This document shows positions 8,098 to 8,256 of a stretch of DNA of 8,256 nucleotides, one piece after another. The notes under the pieces were generated by a model that ran no database searches, had not been told where the DNA came from, and saw only the letters and a list, made by a program, of their open reading frames with translations. Position numbers and translations under genes: made by a program. The DNA comes from Flavobacteriaceae bacterium (GTDB lineage: Bacteria > Bacteroidota > Bacteroidia > Flavobacteriales > Flavobacteriaceae), in NCBI GenBank assembly GCA_003511845.1, contig DOIV01000216.1:1-8256 (forward strand). Direction: 5' to 3'. Position 1 is the first letter of the stretch. Every line of letters begins with the position of its first letter.

Positions 8098-8256
8098 TAA
8101 GATAATTAATAACTAGCATACTATTATTAAATCAACTTTTAATTTATAAGATTGACCCCCAGAGAGTTATTGAAATAAACTGTAGTTTTATTGAAGACAC
8201 AATGCGTAGCTTGTTAGGGGTGTAATGAAAGTTTAAAACAAAAAATGTTCCAAACA
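8098..8256. other. Non-coding A/T-rich tail after cas2, possible array leader
   Basis: No gene or CRISPR repeat is recognisable in these 159 bp. A weak A/T-only stem with one bulge spans 8106-8130 (TTAATAA-C-TAG, loop CATA, CTATTATTAA) and is not followed by a strong T-run. TTATTGAA occurs at 8167-8174 and 8188-8195, exactly 21 bp apart, around the small inverted repeat AAACT-GT-AGTTT (8177-8188). In II-C loci the leader and array commonly lie downstream of cas2, so this could be leader DNA with the array beyond the window. That is inferred from position only. Confidence 0.3.

Noticed and set aside
8202..8225. Mini-ORF of seven codons (ATG...TAA) after cas2
   Set aside because: It is far too short, has no start signal and is expected by chance.
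8098..8256. CRISPR array directly after cas2
   Set aside because: I looked for a repeated unit of about 30-47 nt and found none; only an 8-bp direct repeat is present. An array, if there is one, must start beyond the window.

Overview
The window is AT-rich DNA from a bacterium of the phylum Bacteroidota, most likely a (marine) member of the Flavobacteriaceae. The basis is the strong A/T bias at third codon positions, the lack of Shine-Dalgarno sequences before start codons, the style of the GltB, GltD, Cas1 and Cas2 proteins, and a short hairpin repeat (TTCCTGC-GTAG-GCAGGAA) of a kind common between genes in that family. The genus cannot be fixed from the sequence alone. All five genes lie on the + strand.

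Layout. (1) Positions 1-435 hold the last 144 codons of an Amt/AmtB ammonium transporter; its 5' part lies outside the window. (2) Positions 436-815 are a 380-bp non-coding gap with four hairpin-forming elements: a repeat-type hairpin, a textbook intrinsic terminator, a second A/T-flanked terminator-like hairpin, and a near-perfect 40-bp palindrome about 75 bp before the next gene. (3) Positions 816-6784 hold gltB and gltD, the large and small subunits of NADPH-dependent glutamate synthase (GOGAT), only 2 nt apart. Amt brings in ammonium, glutamine synthetase (not in the window) fixes it, and GltBD makes glutamate from glutamine and 2-oxoglutarate, so the first three genes form a nitrogen-assimilation block. 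(4) Positions 6893-8097 hold cas1 and cas2, overlapping by 10 nt, a CRISPR spacer-acquisition module of type II (II-C-like) character. (5) Positions 8098-8256 are non-coding, with no recognisable CRISPR repeat.

The most notable point is the junction at about 6785-6892. In flavobacterial II-C loci the usual order is cas9-cas1-cas2-array, but here an intact gltD sits where cas9 is expected. No cas9, tracrRNA or array can be recognised in the window. Either the adaptation genes are orphaned or relocated, or the effector and array lie beyond the right edge in a rearranged order. No convincing terminator separates gltD from cas1, so read-through from the nitrogen operon into the CRISPR adaptation genes is possible, although a plausible Bacteroidota-type promoter also lies just before cas1. 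I see no wholly new system; the unusual architecture and the palindrome upstream of gltB are the items most worth checking.
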